Positions 8,874 to 18,057 of a stretch of DNA of 64,000 nucleotides are shown here, in pieces. The translations under genes were made by a program, and so were the position numbers. Origin of the DNA: Desulfitobacterium hafniense DCB-2 (lineage in GTDB: Bacteria; Bacillota; Desulfitobacteriia; Desulfitobacteriales; Desulfitobacteriaceae); contig NC_011830.1 of NCBI RefSeq assembly GCF_000021925.1, positions 2,256,501-2,320,500 of the forward strand, read 5' to 3'. The notes under the pieces are model-generated. The model saw only the letters and a program-made list of their open reading frames with translations, did no database searches and was not told the DNA's origin. Position 1 is the stretch's first letter; each line of letters starts with the position of its first letter.

Positions 8874-9089
8874 GTTTTTATCCTCCTCTAGCTGAAACAG
8901 TCGTTCATTTTATCAGTGCGTTTAGTATGCACCGGAAGGATGAAACTAATGATAAAATTAGAAAAGAAGGTTAAAATCCGCTTCAAAAATTAAATGATGC
9001 AATATCGGAAGACAGCCTTTCCCAGAACGATTATAGTAGAAATAGATGAGTTATTGCCTTTCCCGGAAGTAAGTTAAGGAGGTGTCCGG

Positions 9090-9743
9090 ATGACGCTTAG
9101 TACAGAAGAAAAGTGGCAAGCTGTCCTTGCCTGCGATCCGGCTTATGATGGACAGTTTTTTTACGGAGTACAAACCACGGGGATTTTTTGCCGCCCCTCC
9201 TGTAAATCGAAAAACCCTAAGCGGGAGAATGTGGTTTTTTTTGACAACGCCGCTCAGGCACGTGCCTGGGGACTGCGGCCATGTAAACGGTGCCGGCCTG
9301 ATTTGGCGGAATTTCAACCCCAAAAAGAGCTGGCTGAAAAAATAAAAGGGATCTATGATCTTTATTTCGCTGACCACAGCCGTTTGCGGGAAGAGCTGAA
9401 AAAGCTTGGTGTCGGCCGGAACCGTACCGGCCAGGTGTTTTATGCGCACTACGGCAAGATTCCGGCGGAGTATCTGAATACATTGCGCATCGAGTCTGCG
9501 CAAAAGCTCCTGACCCATACCCAGGAGAGCACTCTGCAAATTGCCCTGCAAAGCGGTTTTGAAAGCCTTTCTACCTTTTACACTCACTTCCGCCGGCTGA
9601 CCGGCGTATCCCCCAAGGAATACCGCTGTTCAGCCCTGGGCAAGGAGGAAGCCGGTGAGGGGCGGTGCGGGCTGCCGAAAGGGACCCATAACTGCAGCAG
9701 CCTGAACGATGTGCGGAAAGCTGCAGGACCCAAACAAATCTAA
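9090..9743 (+). CDS. adaA: AdaA-like methylphosphotriester methyltransferase and activator
   Basis: The N-terminal zinc domain has C34, C38, C65 and C68 (FCRPSC, RPCKRC) with the spacing of Ada, where the first cysteine takes a methyl group from DNA phosphotriesters. An AraC-type helix-turn-helix follows at about residues 95-195 (LQIALQSGFESLSTFYTHFRRLTGVSPKEY). Methylated AdaA activates the adaptive response in Bacillus. GGAGG precedes the ATG. The O6-methylguanine repair gene starts 15 bp downstream, so the two form an adaA-adaB operon. The last 20 residues are low-complexity and not part of the domain. Confidence 0.93.
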   Translation: MTLSTEEKWQAVLACDPAYDGQFFYGVQTTGIFCRPSCKSKNPKRENVVFFDNAAQARAWGLRPCKRCRPDLAEFQPQKELAEKIKGIYDLYFADHSRLREELKKLGVGRNRTGQVFYAHYGKIPAEYLNTLRIESAQKLLTHTQESTLQIALQSGFESLSTFYTHFRRLTGVSPKEYRCSALGKEEAGEGRCGLPKGTHNCSSLNDVRKAAGPKQI

Positions 9744-9758
9744 GGAGTTGATTCAATC

Positions 9759-10277
9759 ATGATTTATACCTGCACTCTCAGTACTCCCCTGGGAGACATC
9801 ACAGCGGCTGCTGAAGGAGAGGCCCTTACCGGACTTTGGTTTATCGGGCAAAAATACTATCCGGCTCAGACAGAAGCATGGGTCACTGAGCCGGAGCAGA
9901 GGGTTTTTAAGTCTCTGCAGACCTGGCTGGACCATTACTTTTCCGAAAGGGAAGGCTCCGCTCCATTTCCTGAGCTGGCGCCCAAGGGGACGGATTTTCA
10001 AAAAGCGGTGTGGGAAATTCTTCTGGAAATTCCCCGTGGCCGTGTTACCACCTATGGTGAAATAGCCAGAAAGCTGGCCGCCTCCAGAGGGCTGTCCTCC
10101 ATGTCCGCTCAGGCTGTGGGAGGGGCGGTGGGGCATAATCCCATCTCGATTCTCATACCCTGCCACAGAGTGGTGGGAGCCGGCGGAAGTCTGACCGGTT
10201 ATGCAGGAGGCCTGGAAAAGAAGCAAGCTTTGCTGCGGCTCGAACAGGCGGACCTTAACTGCCGAAAGCTGTTTTAG
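9759..10277 (+). CDS. adaB: Methylated-DNA-protein cysteine methyltransferase (AdaB/Ogt)
   Basis: Suicide repair enzyme that moves the O6-methyl group of guanine to its own cysteine. The 172 residues hold the active-site motif PCHRV with C135, the helix-turn-helix region GRVTTYGEIA near 94-102, and the substrate-loop sequence GGLEKKQALL near the C-terminus. TAAGGAG precedes the ATG. It shares an operon with the AdaA-type regulator and is expected to be induced by it. Confidence 0.95.
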   Translation: MIYTCTLSTPLGDITAAAEGEALTGLWFIGQKYYPAQTEAWVTEPEQRVFKSLQTWLDHYFSEREGSAPFPELAPKGTDFQKAVWEILLEIPRGRVTTYGEIARKLAASRGLSSMSAQAVGGAVGHNPISILIPCHRVVGAGGSLTGYAGGLEKKQALLRLEQADLNCRKLF

Positions 10278-10405
10278 GGTCAAATCAGGTAAATCAGGCA
10301 TGGCTATGCAATTTAAGCTGTCATCTCTTGACATTTTTTCGAAAAAAGAATTAACTTAAAGATAAGTTGTTTTTTAGGGATTCATGGCAGCGGAGATGAT
10401 AAAAG

Positions 10406-12562
10406 ATGCACAAGCGCCTCTTCAGTAATGTTGCTGAGATGAGCGGCGACTACACTAAATTGATGGAAAAAGCGGGTGAGAACCTCTTGCTGGCATCGAT
10501 CCGGCGGGGGCTTATTTTAATGATTCCAGTGGTGCTGATCGGTTCTCTGGCGCTGCTGTTTTCCAGTTTTCCCGTACCCCAGTATCAGGAGCTGATGGCA
10601 AGGCTGTTCGGGCAGAATTGGCAGGACTTTTTCATCTATGTCCACGATGGTACGATTGGTATTTTATCTCTGGCCATGGTCACCTGCATCACCTATTCCT
10701 TAGCCACCGAGCTGGAGAACCGGGATAAGCTCAGAATCAATCCCGTGATCGTCTCCACTGTGGCCTTGTGTTCTTTTGTGGCTCTCTTTGGCATTAATAA
10801 AGATGGGTTTAAAATCACCAATTATGGAGTGACCGGGGTCTTTGTTTCCATACTGGTGGCGGTAGCCGCCAGCCTTTTGTTTTATAAGCTCAGTTCCATT
10901 AAGCTGCTGAGGATCCGGCCCTTTTCCGACGGTGATTCCATCACCTTCAGCCATGCCGTAGCCTCGATTATTCCGGCGGCCATCACGATCACTCTTTTTG
11001 CCGCTGTCAACCAGATTTTAGCCGCCCTTCTGAACATAACCGATATCAACGATTTCCTTGCCGACGTCCTCTATCATTTGTTCGCCAATATCAACAATTC
11101 CTTTCTGCGGGCGCTGCTGTTTATTTTTCTGATCCATTTCCTTTGGTTTTTCGGCATTCATGGCAGCAATATGCTGGAACATGTGGCCCAGAGCATCTAT
11201 GTACCGGCCCTGGCCATTAATCAGGAGCTGATCCAGGCCGGCGGGGAACCTACCCAGATTTTCACCAAGACTTTCTTTGATACTTTTGTTCTGATGGGGG
11301 GCTGCGGGAGCACCCTCTGCCTGCTCGTTGCCGTATTTATGCTGAAAAAGAACAAAAATCAGCGCCGGATCGCTAAGTTTTCTCTGTTCCCCCTCCTTTT
11401 TAACATCAATGAGCTGATTGTCTTTGGCTTTCCTCTGGTCCTGAACCCCATCTATCTGATCCCCTTCCTGCTGGTGCCCCTGCTTTTGACCGTGACCTCG
11501 TATGCCGCCGTAAGCCTGGGGCTGGTCCCTTTCACGATTCAGACGGTAGAATGGACGACGCCGGTTTTTATCAGCGGCTACTATGCGACAGGGTTTTGGA
11601 GCGGCTGCCTATTGCAGCTCTTTAACCTGATTCTGGGAACCCTGTGCTATATACCCTTTGTTAAGCTGTCCCAGACTGTTTCGGTATCCAGGCTGAAAAA
11701 GAACTTTGAGACCCTTTGCGCGGAGTTCAAAAAATCGGAAAGAAGCAACAAAAGGCATAGTCTTTTGGAGCGGCAGGATATGCTCGGCAGCTTGGCCAAA
11801 GCCTTGGCTGAGGATCTGAAATACGATATCGAAACCAAGAAGCTGACCTTGTTTTATCAGCCCCAGGTGGATTATGAGGGGAAGGTGTTCTGCGCCGAAG
11901 CCCTGCTGAGATGGAATCATGTTCATTACGGTACCATTTATCCGCCCCTGGTCATTGCGCTGGCTGAGGAATATCAGCTCATCGATGAACTGGGGCTGGA
12001 GATCATTGACCAAGCCTGCAGTACGATTAAGATCATGGCTGCCCTTGGGTTCACCGAGATGGCCGTTTCAGTGAATATTACCGCTTCCCAGCTTGAAAAC
12101 CAAGACTTCCCCGGCAAGCTCAGGCAGCTTATCGAAAAACATCAGATCAGCCCTAAGGCCTTAAAAATTGAGATTACGGAACAGGTGGCCCTGGAAAACA
12201 ACAAGTGGATCAAGGATACCCTCAATGCCCTCAAGGAGATGGGAATTGAGCTGGAGATGGATGATTTCGGAATGGGCCACAGTTCGCTGATGTATCTGAA
12301 GGAATATAATTTCGATACGGTCAAGCTGGACGGCTCCCTTGTGCGTGAAATCTCCACCAACATGAACTGCCGTGACATTATTTCTTCCATCATCTATTTA
12401 AGCCGCTCCATGAATTATGCTGTTTTGGCTGAATTCGTGGAGACGGAAGAGCAGCGGCAGATCCTTCATGAGCTGGGCTGCGACCTCTACCAGGGCTATC
12501 TTTACAGTCCGGCCATTCCCTTGGCGGATCTCCTGGTTTATATCAGGAGAAGCCAAGGCTGA
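10406..12562 (+). CDS. PTS EIIC-like membrane domain fused to EAL domain
   Basis: Residues about 20-430 form a polytopic membrane domain like PTS lactose/cellobiose EIIC permeases, with eight to ten helices and the HGSN/FGIHGSN region near 250. Residues about 470-715 are a full EAL cyclic-di-GMP phosphodiesterase: EALL at 498, NIT, EITEQ, DDFG at 619-622, the KLDG strand and QGYLYSPA. All usual metal- and base-contact residues appear present, so it is probably active. There are no EIIA or EIIB domains and no PTS genes nearby, so the membrane part may sense rather than phosphorylate a sugar. Closed by a bidirectional terminator. Confidence 0.9.
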   Translation: MHKRLFSNVAEMSGDYTKLMEKAGENLLLASIRRGLILMIPVVLIGSLALLFSSFPVPQYQELMARLFGQNWQDFFIYVHDGTIGILSLAMVTCITYSLATELENRDKLRINPVIVSTVALCSFVALFGINKDGFKITNYGVTGVFVSILVAVAASLLFYKLSSIKLLRIRPFSDGDSITFSHAVASIIPAAITITLFAAVNQILAALLNITDINDFLADVLYHLFANINNSFLRALLFIFLIHFLWFFGIHGSNMLEHVAQSIYVPALAINQELIQAGGEPTQIFTKTFFDTFVLMGGCGSTLCLLVAVFMLKKNKNQRRIAKFSLFPLLFNINELIVFGFPLVLNPIYLIPFLLVPLLLTVTSYAAVSLGLVPFTIQTVEWTTPVFISGYYATGFWSGCLLQLFNLILGTLCYIPFVKLSQTVSVSRLKKNFETLCAEFKKSERSNKRHSLLERQDMLGSLAKALAEDLKYDIETKKLTLFYQPQVDYEGKVFCAEALLRWNHVHYGTIYPPLVIALAEEYQLIDELGLEIIDQACSTIKIMAALGFTEMAVSVNITASQLENQDFPGKLRQLIEKHQISPKALKIEITEQVALENNKWIKDTLNALKEMGIELEMDDFGMGHSSLMYLKEYNFDTVKLDGSLVREISTNMNCRDIISSIIYLSRSMNYAVLAEFVETEEQRQILHELGCDLYQGYLYSPAIPLADLLVYIRRSQG

Positions 12563-12564
12563 CA

Positions 12565-12609
12565 AAAAGCGCCTTTATCCCACCATAAAAGTGGGATAAG
12601 GGCGCTTTT
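12565..12609. terminator. Bidirectional terminator between EAL fusion and ppx
   Basis: A long stem (AAAAGCGCC/GGCGCTTTT and TTATCCCAC/GTGGGATAA) with a 7-nt loop sits between convergent genes. A and T runs on both sides allow it to work in both directions. Confidence 0.9.
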
Positions 12610-12612
12610 GAG

Positions 12613-14106
12613 TTAAATAATATGGAGCCGTCTGCCAAACTCTTTTAAGAAAGCTGCTGAAATTTCCATAGTCTCTTTAGCTTCCAGTTCATGGGTAGAT
12701 TTGGAGGTCAGCTTGAGGGTTACCACTTCCTGCTCGATTAAACAATCCACGGCGTTGATATTATCATTCATCCGGCGATCTAAAGACTCGGCAATTCTTA
12801 AAATAACCCCTAGTTTACGGATAGTATTAATCTCCTGCTCCCGCAGCAATCCTTTGTGGGCAGGATCGACCTTAACCTTGTTTTTGCGGTGAGAGGCTGC
12901 TGTATAGGCGGCCATTAGTAATTCCTGCTGGCTGAGGCCATTGATTTGGGAGTTAAGAATAATATAAAAGGAATGCAGGTGGTGATCATAGTAACTGATA
13001 CTAATGCCGCTATCATGCAATAAGGCTGCCGTTTTCAGAACGTTTACAGTGGAAGTATTCAGCTCATGAACAGAGCCCAGTTGCTCAAAGAGTGAGCGGG
13101 AGAGCTGCCAGACATGAAAAGCATGCTTTTTGTTCAAGCTAATATTAGACATCAAATTATTAATGGAGTAATCGAGAACGTCTTCCACCGGATTGAGATC
13201 ATGGAGAATCTCTTCATAGATAATGCCTTCGCGCAATCCATAACCACTGATATAGATATCGCTGATTCCGCAATACATAAGCAAGGCGTTAATGGCTGTG
13301 GTGGCGCCCCAGATTATATCGGCACGCTCTGAGGACAGGCCGCGGATATCCTTGCGGCGACCGGCGGGAGTGGTCATGATCAGTTGGTGGATATCCTGAA
13401 GGCGCTCACCGGGAAGATAATAATTGTGAGAAAGCTCTAAAGGATAAGCGCATCGCTTTTTATCTATCTTGGCAATATTGCGGAAGCTGCCACCGATACC
13501 AATGAGTGTTTTGCCGTGGGGGAGCCAGCCCAGTTGATGGAAAGTATGGATCAAGGAGTTGGTTACAGTTTTTTCTTTTTCATAGATATTGCCGGCTGCC
13601 TGATTCAATTGCTCGCTTATGCTGATGGTGCCAAAAGGCAGGCTGGCCATATTGCGGACCTTGCGGTCTTTCATCCAGATCAGCTCGGTGCTGGCGCCCC
13701 CAATATCCATGATAAGATTTTCCGACATAGCAAAGACATTGGCCACACTAAAATAATCATAGTAAGCCTCTTCTTCACCCTCCAGCACGCGCACGGCAAG
13801 GCCGGTTAAGCTGTAAACCAGTTCCAGGAATTCCTTTTGATTGGCAGCTTTGCGAATGGCTTCCGTCGCCACGACGATGATTTGGTCGGTCTGTATGGCA
13901 TCGCAAAGAGTTTTATAAAATTGCAGGGTTTCGATGGCCCGCTGCATCCTTATCGGGTGAAGATTGCCGTTGGGCAGGATGTCTTTCCCCAGACGGACGG
14001 AATGCTTTACATCGTCAATAATCCGGTAAGAATTATCGTCAGTAAGCTGAACAATGACGAGACGCATTGAGTTTGAACCGATGTCGATAATTCCCAATAT
14101 CCTCAT
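12613..14106 (-). CDS. ppx: Exopolyphosphatase, Ppx/GppA family with HD-like C-terminus
   Basis: Releases phosphate from polyphosphate or from pppGpp. The two sugar-kinase-fold signatures are intact: DIGSNS at residues 8-13 and DIGGASTE at 134-141. The catalytic glutamates lie in EGEEEAYY near 109-116. The C-terminal domain (about 310-497) is HD-like with a preserved HD (LLHDSGISI), as in full-length 500-residue Ppx proteins. It is divergent from a degenerate paralogue and ppk, so the locus pairs polyphosphate breakdown with synthesis. A likely promoter and PhoP-like repeats lie upstream. Confidence 0.92.
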   Translation of the reverse strand: MRILGIIDIGSNSMRLVIVQLTDDNSYRIIDDVKHSVRLGKDILPNGNLHPIRMQRAIETLQFYKTLCDAIQTDQIIVVATEAIRKAANQKEFLELVYSLTGLAVRVLEGEEEAYYDYFSVANVFAMSENLIMDIGGASTELIWMKDRKVRNMASLPFGTISISEQLNQAAGNIYEKEKTVTNSLIHTFHQLGWLPHGKTLIGIGGSFRNIAKIDKKRCAYPLELSHNYYLPGERLQDIHQLIMTTPAGRRKDIRGLSSERADIIWGATTAINALLMYCGISDIYISGYGLREGIIYEEILHDLNPVEDVLDYSINNLMSNISLNKKHAFHVWQLSRSLFEQLGSVHELNTSTVNVLKTAALLHDSGISISYYDHHLHSFYIILNSQINGLSQQELLMAAYTAASHRKNKVKVDPAHKGLLREQEINTIRKLGVILRIAESLDRRMNDNINAVDCLIEQEVVTLKLTSKSTHELEAKETMEISAAFLKEFGRRLHII

Positions 14107-14163
14107 AGTAAACTCCTCAATGTTTAAGTAGCCGGCCTCAGCCGCTCATCTGGGACATGTATC

Positions 14164-14192
14164 AGTATGACATAATTTGGGGGGCCTTTCAA
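14164..14192 (-). promoter_or_regulatory. Possible ppx promoter
   Basis: On the minus strand TTGAAA (14187-14192) and CATACT (14164-14169) are 17 bp apart, about 58 bp before the ppx start. Confidence 0.45.
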
Positions 14193-14222
14193 GGTGGAAT
14201 CCTCTGTGCAGTTTCGGAGAAA

Positions 14223-14239
14223 TGTAAAATATTTGTAAA
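14223..14239 (-). promoter_or_regulatory. PhoP-like direct repeats
   Basis: On the minus strand TTTACA occurs twice exactly 11 bp apart (14234-14239 and 14223-14228). The Bacillus PhoP box is TT(A/T)ACA repeated every 11 bp. Only two repeats are clear, so this is a candidate. The site lies just upstream of a -10 that lacks a -35 on the ppk side. Confidence 0.45.
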
Positions 14240-14262
14240 GAAAAAATATTCATAAAAGATTA

Positions 14263-14271
14263 TGCTATAAT
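14263..14271 (+). promoter_or_regulatory. Extended -10 of the ppk operon
   Basis: TGCTATAAT is a consensus extended -10 about 73 bp ahead of the first gene. No -35 hexamer is found at the right distance, which fits an activator-dependent promoter. Confidence 0.5.
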
Positions 14272-14344
14272 TACCATATTAACGCAGGATTTTGCAATTC
14301 TTATTATTTACGTGTCGAAGTTTTGCTTATATGGGGAGAAAAAA

Positions 14345-15877
14345 ATGGAGCTGAAGCTTCCGCTTATTGCTGCTATTGATGTGGGATCGAACTACATACA
14401 AATGATCATCGCTGAGCTCAACCCTGAGGGGCAGGTCAAGATCCTTGAAGATGTTATCCAGCCTACCTCCATCGGACGGGATACGTTCACCATGGGCAGA
14501 ATTGATCGCAAAACGATTCAGGAAACCTGTGAAATTCTGAAGGGTTTCAGCCAATTGCTGAAGGATTACCGGGTAAAAGATTACCATGCTGTCGGCACCA
14601 GCGGGATTCGTGAAGCGGAAAACCGGGAGTATGTGCTGGAGCTGATTCGGCTGAAAACCAAAATAGAGGTTGAAATCATCAACAGTGCTCAAGAACGGTT
14701 CTTTATGTATCGGGCTCTGCGCAGCCGTCTGCCCGGGCCTTTGCTGGCAGAGCAAACCACCCTGATCGTCAATTTGGCTTCAGGTGGTGTGGAAACCTCA
14801 ATTTATGAGAAGGGGGCGCTTATTTTTACCGAGTATTTAAAAATAGGCTCCCTGCGCTTAAGGGAAACCCTGGCTGATTTAGAAGTGAAAAGCATCAATT
14901 TTCCCGCTGTGATGGAAGAATTCATCGACAGCAAGACCTCCTTGTTAAAAAGATTCCTTCAGGACATCAAATTTACCAACTTTATCATGATCGGCAATGA
15001 AGTCCGTACCGTAGCCAATCTATGCGGAGAAGACCAGCGCATTGAGGTTGAAGACTTTACGAAGCTCTATGAAAAGCTCTTAATCATGACCGACGATCAA
15101 ATAACCCGGACCTATGGTCTGGTCAAGAACCAGGCGGATACCTTTCTGCCCACGGTCATCACCTTGCATTGTTTTTTGAAGCTGACTCATGCCCGGCAGA
15201 TTTATGTCCCGGATATCTCCCTGAAGAACGGTCTCATCCATGATTTGGCGGATGGACTGATTGAGAGTCCGCAAAGCAAGGATTCCTTGAATGATATGAT
15301 CAGCTCTGTCTGGTATATTGCCAATCGTTTTGGAGCAGACAGACGGCATGCGGAGCAAGTGGAAAAGCTGGCCCTTTCCCTGTTTGATCAGACCGGGAAG
15401 ATCCACGGGCTGGGCCATCAGGAAAGGCTGTATCTGCAGGTTGCGGCCATACTCCATGCTGTGGGCTATTTTATCAGCTTTACAGATCACCAGGAGCATG
15501 CCTATCGGATCATCAGGCACCGCAATATTATGGGGCTTTCCGCCCGGGATCTGATCTTGATTGCCAATATCGTGCGCTATAACACTCAGGAATCCCCCAG
15601 TCATCAGGACGAAAATTATGAAGGGTTAATGGATAGGGATAAAATTGTCGTATCGAAGCTGGCGGCCCTCCTGAAGCTGGCTGAAGCCCTGGATGTTTCC
15701 CATAAAAACAAAGTGGAGAAGGTGGAGGTTCATCGCAAGGGAGAACAATTGATTTTCACCATGTATTCCTGGCAGGACCCCTTTTTGGAAGAATGGACCT
15801 TTCAGAACTGCAGTTCCCTTTTTGAGGAAGTCACGGGGATGCAAGTCATAGTGAAACGAAAAGGATTAAGCTTATGA
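14345..15877 (+). CDS. Degenerate Ppx/GppA-like protein, likely pseudoenzyme
   Basis: Same fold and length (510 residues) as the neighbouring exopolyphosphatase, but key motifs are lost. The first motif IDVGSN (11-16) remains. The second, normally DIGGGSTE, reads NLASGGVE (143-150). The catalytic GxEEA segment reads SAQER (114-118), with glutamine where the catalytic glutamate is expected. The C-terminal HD motif is LHAVGY, losing the aspartate. GGGGAG is 6 nt before ATG 14345; an upstream GTG at 14312 has no such site. The stop overlaps the ppk start by 4 bp, so the proteins are translationally coupled. A regulatory or scaffolding role toward polyphosphate kinase is inferred. Confidence 0.85.
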   Translation: MELKLPLIAAIDVGSNYIQMIIAELNPEGQVKILEDVIQPTSIGRDTFTMGRIDRKTIQETCEILKGFSQLLKDYRVKDYHAVGTSGIREAENREYVLELIRLKTKIEVEIINSAQERFFMYRALRSRLPGPLLAEQTTLIVNLASGGVETSIYEKGALIFTEYLKIGSLRLRETLADLEVKSINFPAVMEEFIDSKTSLLKRFLQDIKFTNFIMIGNEVRTVANLCGEDQRIEVEDFTKLYEKLLIMTDDQITRTYGLVKNQADTFLPTVITLHCFLKLTHARQIYVPDISLKNGLIHDLADGLIESPQSKDSLNDMISSVWYIANRFGADRRHAEQVEKLALSLFDQTGKIHGLGHQERLYLQVAAILHAVGYFISFTDHQEHAYRIIRHRNIMGLSARDLILIANIVRYNTQESPSHQDENYEGLMDRDKIVVSKLAALLKLAEALDVSHKNKVEKVEVHRKGEQLIFTMYSWQDPFLEEWTFQNCSSLFEEVTGMQVIVKRKGLSL

Positions 15878-18021
15878 TGAAAACTATCTACGACACCACG
15901 GGGAATTTTATCAATCGCGAATTAAGCTGGCTGGAGTTTAATCAGCGGGTTTTGGAGGGGGCTCTGGATGCCGCTAACCCTCTGTTTGAACGGCTTAATT
16001 TCCTGGCCATTGTCAGCTCCAATCTGGATGAGTTTTTTGCGGTGAGAGTCGCATCCTTGGGGGACCAAATCCTGGCTGGTCTGGAGAAACGTGATCCCTC
16101 CGGTTTGCTTCCCCAGGAATGTATGGCGCAAATTGTGGAGCGTGCCCATGGGATAGTAGAGGGTCAGTACCGGTGTTACAGGAACTCTCTGCTTAAAAAA
16201 CTCAGGAAGGAAAACATCAATATTGTCAACCCTAAATCCTTAACCAAGGACCAAAAGAAATTTGTGAAAGATTATTACCTGCATAAAGTTTTTCCGGTGC
16301 TCACCCCCTTGGTGGTGGATCAGGGCCGGCCTTTTCCTTTGCTGCGCAGCAGAGAGCTGTATATTGCCTTATTGATTAAAGGAGTGGAGACTCATCTTTT
16401 CGCTACGGTTCAAGTTCCGAAAGTCCTGCCCCGCTTTGTGGAAGTTCCCTCGGCGACCAAAGACAGGGAATTTATCATGTTGGAGGATCTGATCACCTTA
16501 AAATTGCCGGATCTTTTTCAAGGGCATAAGCTGGCAGCCGCAGGCTTTTTCCGCATTACCCGCAATGCCGACCTGGATTTCGACGAAGAGGGGGCGGAAG
16601 ATTTATTAGAAGCCATTGAATTATCCATACGTCAGCGCAAATGGGGTTCGGTGATCCGTCTGGAGGTGGGCAAAGGGTTTCATAAAGATCTTCTGGCCAT
16701 CCTTAAGGAAGAATTGGAAATCACTGAGGACAAGATTTATGAAGTACGGGGACCCATTGATCTGACGTTTCTCTCGGACTTCATTAAGCTTAAGGGATGT
16801 GAGCATTTACGCTATCTCCCTTTTCAACCTCAGGATGTCCCGGAACTGATCAGGGAAAAGGACATCTTCAAGGCTATTCAGGAGCAGGATATTCTGCTTC
16901 ATCACCCCTACCAATCCTTCCAACCGGTGGTTGAGTTAGTGAAAACGGCGGCCAGAGATCCTCAGGTTCTGGCGATTAAGCAAACCCTTTACCGCGTCAG
17001 CGGCAATTCGCCGATTATTGCCGCCCTGGCCCAGGCGGCGGAGCTTGGCAAACAGGTTACGGTTCTTGTGGAGCTTAAGGCCCGCTTTGACGAGGAGAAG
17101 AACATTCATTGGGCCAAGCATCTGGAGGAGGCCGGCTGCCATGTCATCTATGGTTTAGTGGGGCTGAAAACCCACTGTAAGGTCCTCTTGATTGTGCGCC
17201 GGGAAGAGGATGGCATCAAGCGCTATGTTCATATGAGCACGGGCAACTATAATGATGTGACTGCCAAAATCTATACAGATATCGGGCTGATGACAGTGAA
17301 TCCCCAGTTTGGGGCTGATGCCTCAGCATTATTCAATATGCTTTCCGGACTTTCCCAACCGGTCAATCTTAATAAATTCACCTTGGCACCTGCTGGGATG
17401 AGAGAGAAATTCCTCCAGCTTATTGAGGATGAAGCACATAACGCCCAAAAGGGAATGAAGGCGGTCATCGTCGTCAAGGTTAATTCTCTGCTTGATAAGC
17501 AAATCATTCTCGCTTTATATCATGCTTCCAGCCAGGGTGTGGAAATCAAGCTGATTGTGCGGGGGGTCTGCTGCCTCCGGCCCGGTTTGCCGGGAGTCAG
17601 CGAAACCATTGCTGTCCGCAGTATTGTGGGAAGATTTCTGGAGCATAGCCGTATCTTTTATTTCTATCATGGCGGAGAAGAGCTGGTGTATTTGTCCAGC
17701 GCCGACTGGATGCCAAGAAACCTGGATCGCCGGGTTGAACTACTGTTTCCTGTCGAAAATCCCGATGCCAAGGAAGAAGTAAAGGCCATACTGGACATAG
17801 CCTGGCAGGATACGGTAAAGGCCCGCATATTAAATGCCAAAGGTATCTATAAAAAGGTGGATAAACGGCGGAAAAAATCAGTTGAAAGCCAGGACGCCCT
17901 CTGTGAACGAGCGGTAGCTCAAAGCACCAGGGAAAAAGCCAGGTTGCAGGAAAGACTGGAGGGGAGTTTTCATCCCGTGACTGCCGGGGCGGAAATGCAG
18001 GGGTTTACCGGAATGAAATAG
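15874..18021 (+). CDS. ppk: Polyphosphate kinase 1
   Basis: Reversibly transfers the gamma phosphate of ATP to polyphosphate. At 715 residues it has full length. The autophosphorylated histidine is H434 (LKTHCK) and the second conserved histidine H591 (EHSRIFYF); in E. coli the pair is H435/H592. RELSWLEFNQRVLEEA-type N-terminal residues and the phospholipase-D-like C-terminal domains are recognisable. It overlaps the degenerate Ppx gene by ATGA and is followed 37 bp on by sixA, so the three form an operon probably responding to phosphate. Confidence 0.97.
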   Translation: MMKTIYDTTGNFINRELSWLEFNQRVLEGALDAANPLFERLNFLAIVSSNLDEFFAVRVASLGDQILAGLEKRDPSGLLPQECMAQIVERAHGIVEGQYRCYRNSLLKKLRKENINIVNPKSLTKDQKKFVKDYYLHKVFPVLTPLVVDQGRPFPLLRSRELYIALLIKGVETHLFATVQVPKVLPRFVEVPSATKDREFIMLEDLITLKLPDLFQGHKLAAAGFFRITRNADLDFDEEGAEDLLEAIELSIRQRKWGSVIRLEVGKGFHKDLLAILKEELEITEDKIYEVRGPIDLTFLSDFIKLKGCEHLRYLPFQPQDVPELIREKDIFKAIQEQDILLHHPYQSFQPVVELVKTAARDPQVLAIKQTLYRVSGNSPIIAALAQAAELGKQVTVLVELKARFDEEKNIHWAKHLEEAGCHVIYGLVGLKTHCKVLLIVRREEDGIKRYVHMSTGNYNDVTAKIYTDIGLMTVNPQFGADASALFNMLSGLSQPVNLNKFTLAPAGMREKFLQLIEDEAHNAQKGMKAVIVVKVNSLLDKQIILALYHASSQGVEIKLIVRGVCCLRPGLPGVSETIAVRSIVGRFLEHSRIFYFYHGGEELVYLSSADWMPRNLDRRVELLFPVENPDAKEEVKAILDIAWQDTVKARILNAKGIYKKVDKRRKKSVESQDALCERAVAQSTREKARLQERLEGSFHPVTAGAEMQGFTGMK

Positions 18022-18057
18022 TCATCCTGAAAAGTACAAATACCGGGAGGAATTGCA

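Noticed and set aside
9753..10334. 193-codon minus-strand frame across the AdaB gene
   Set aside because: Antisense shadow of a well-supported gene; no family resemblance.
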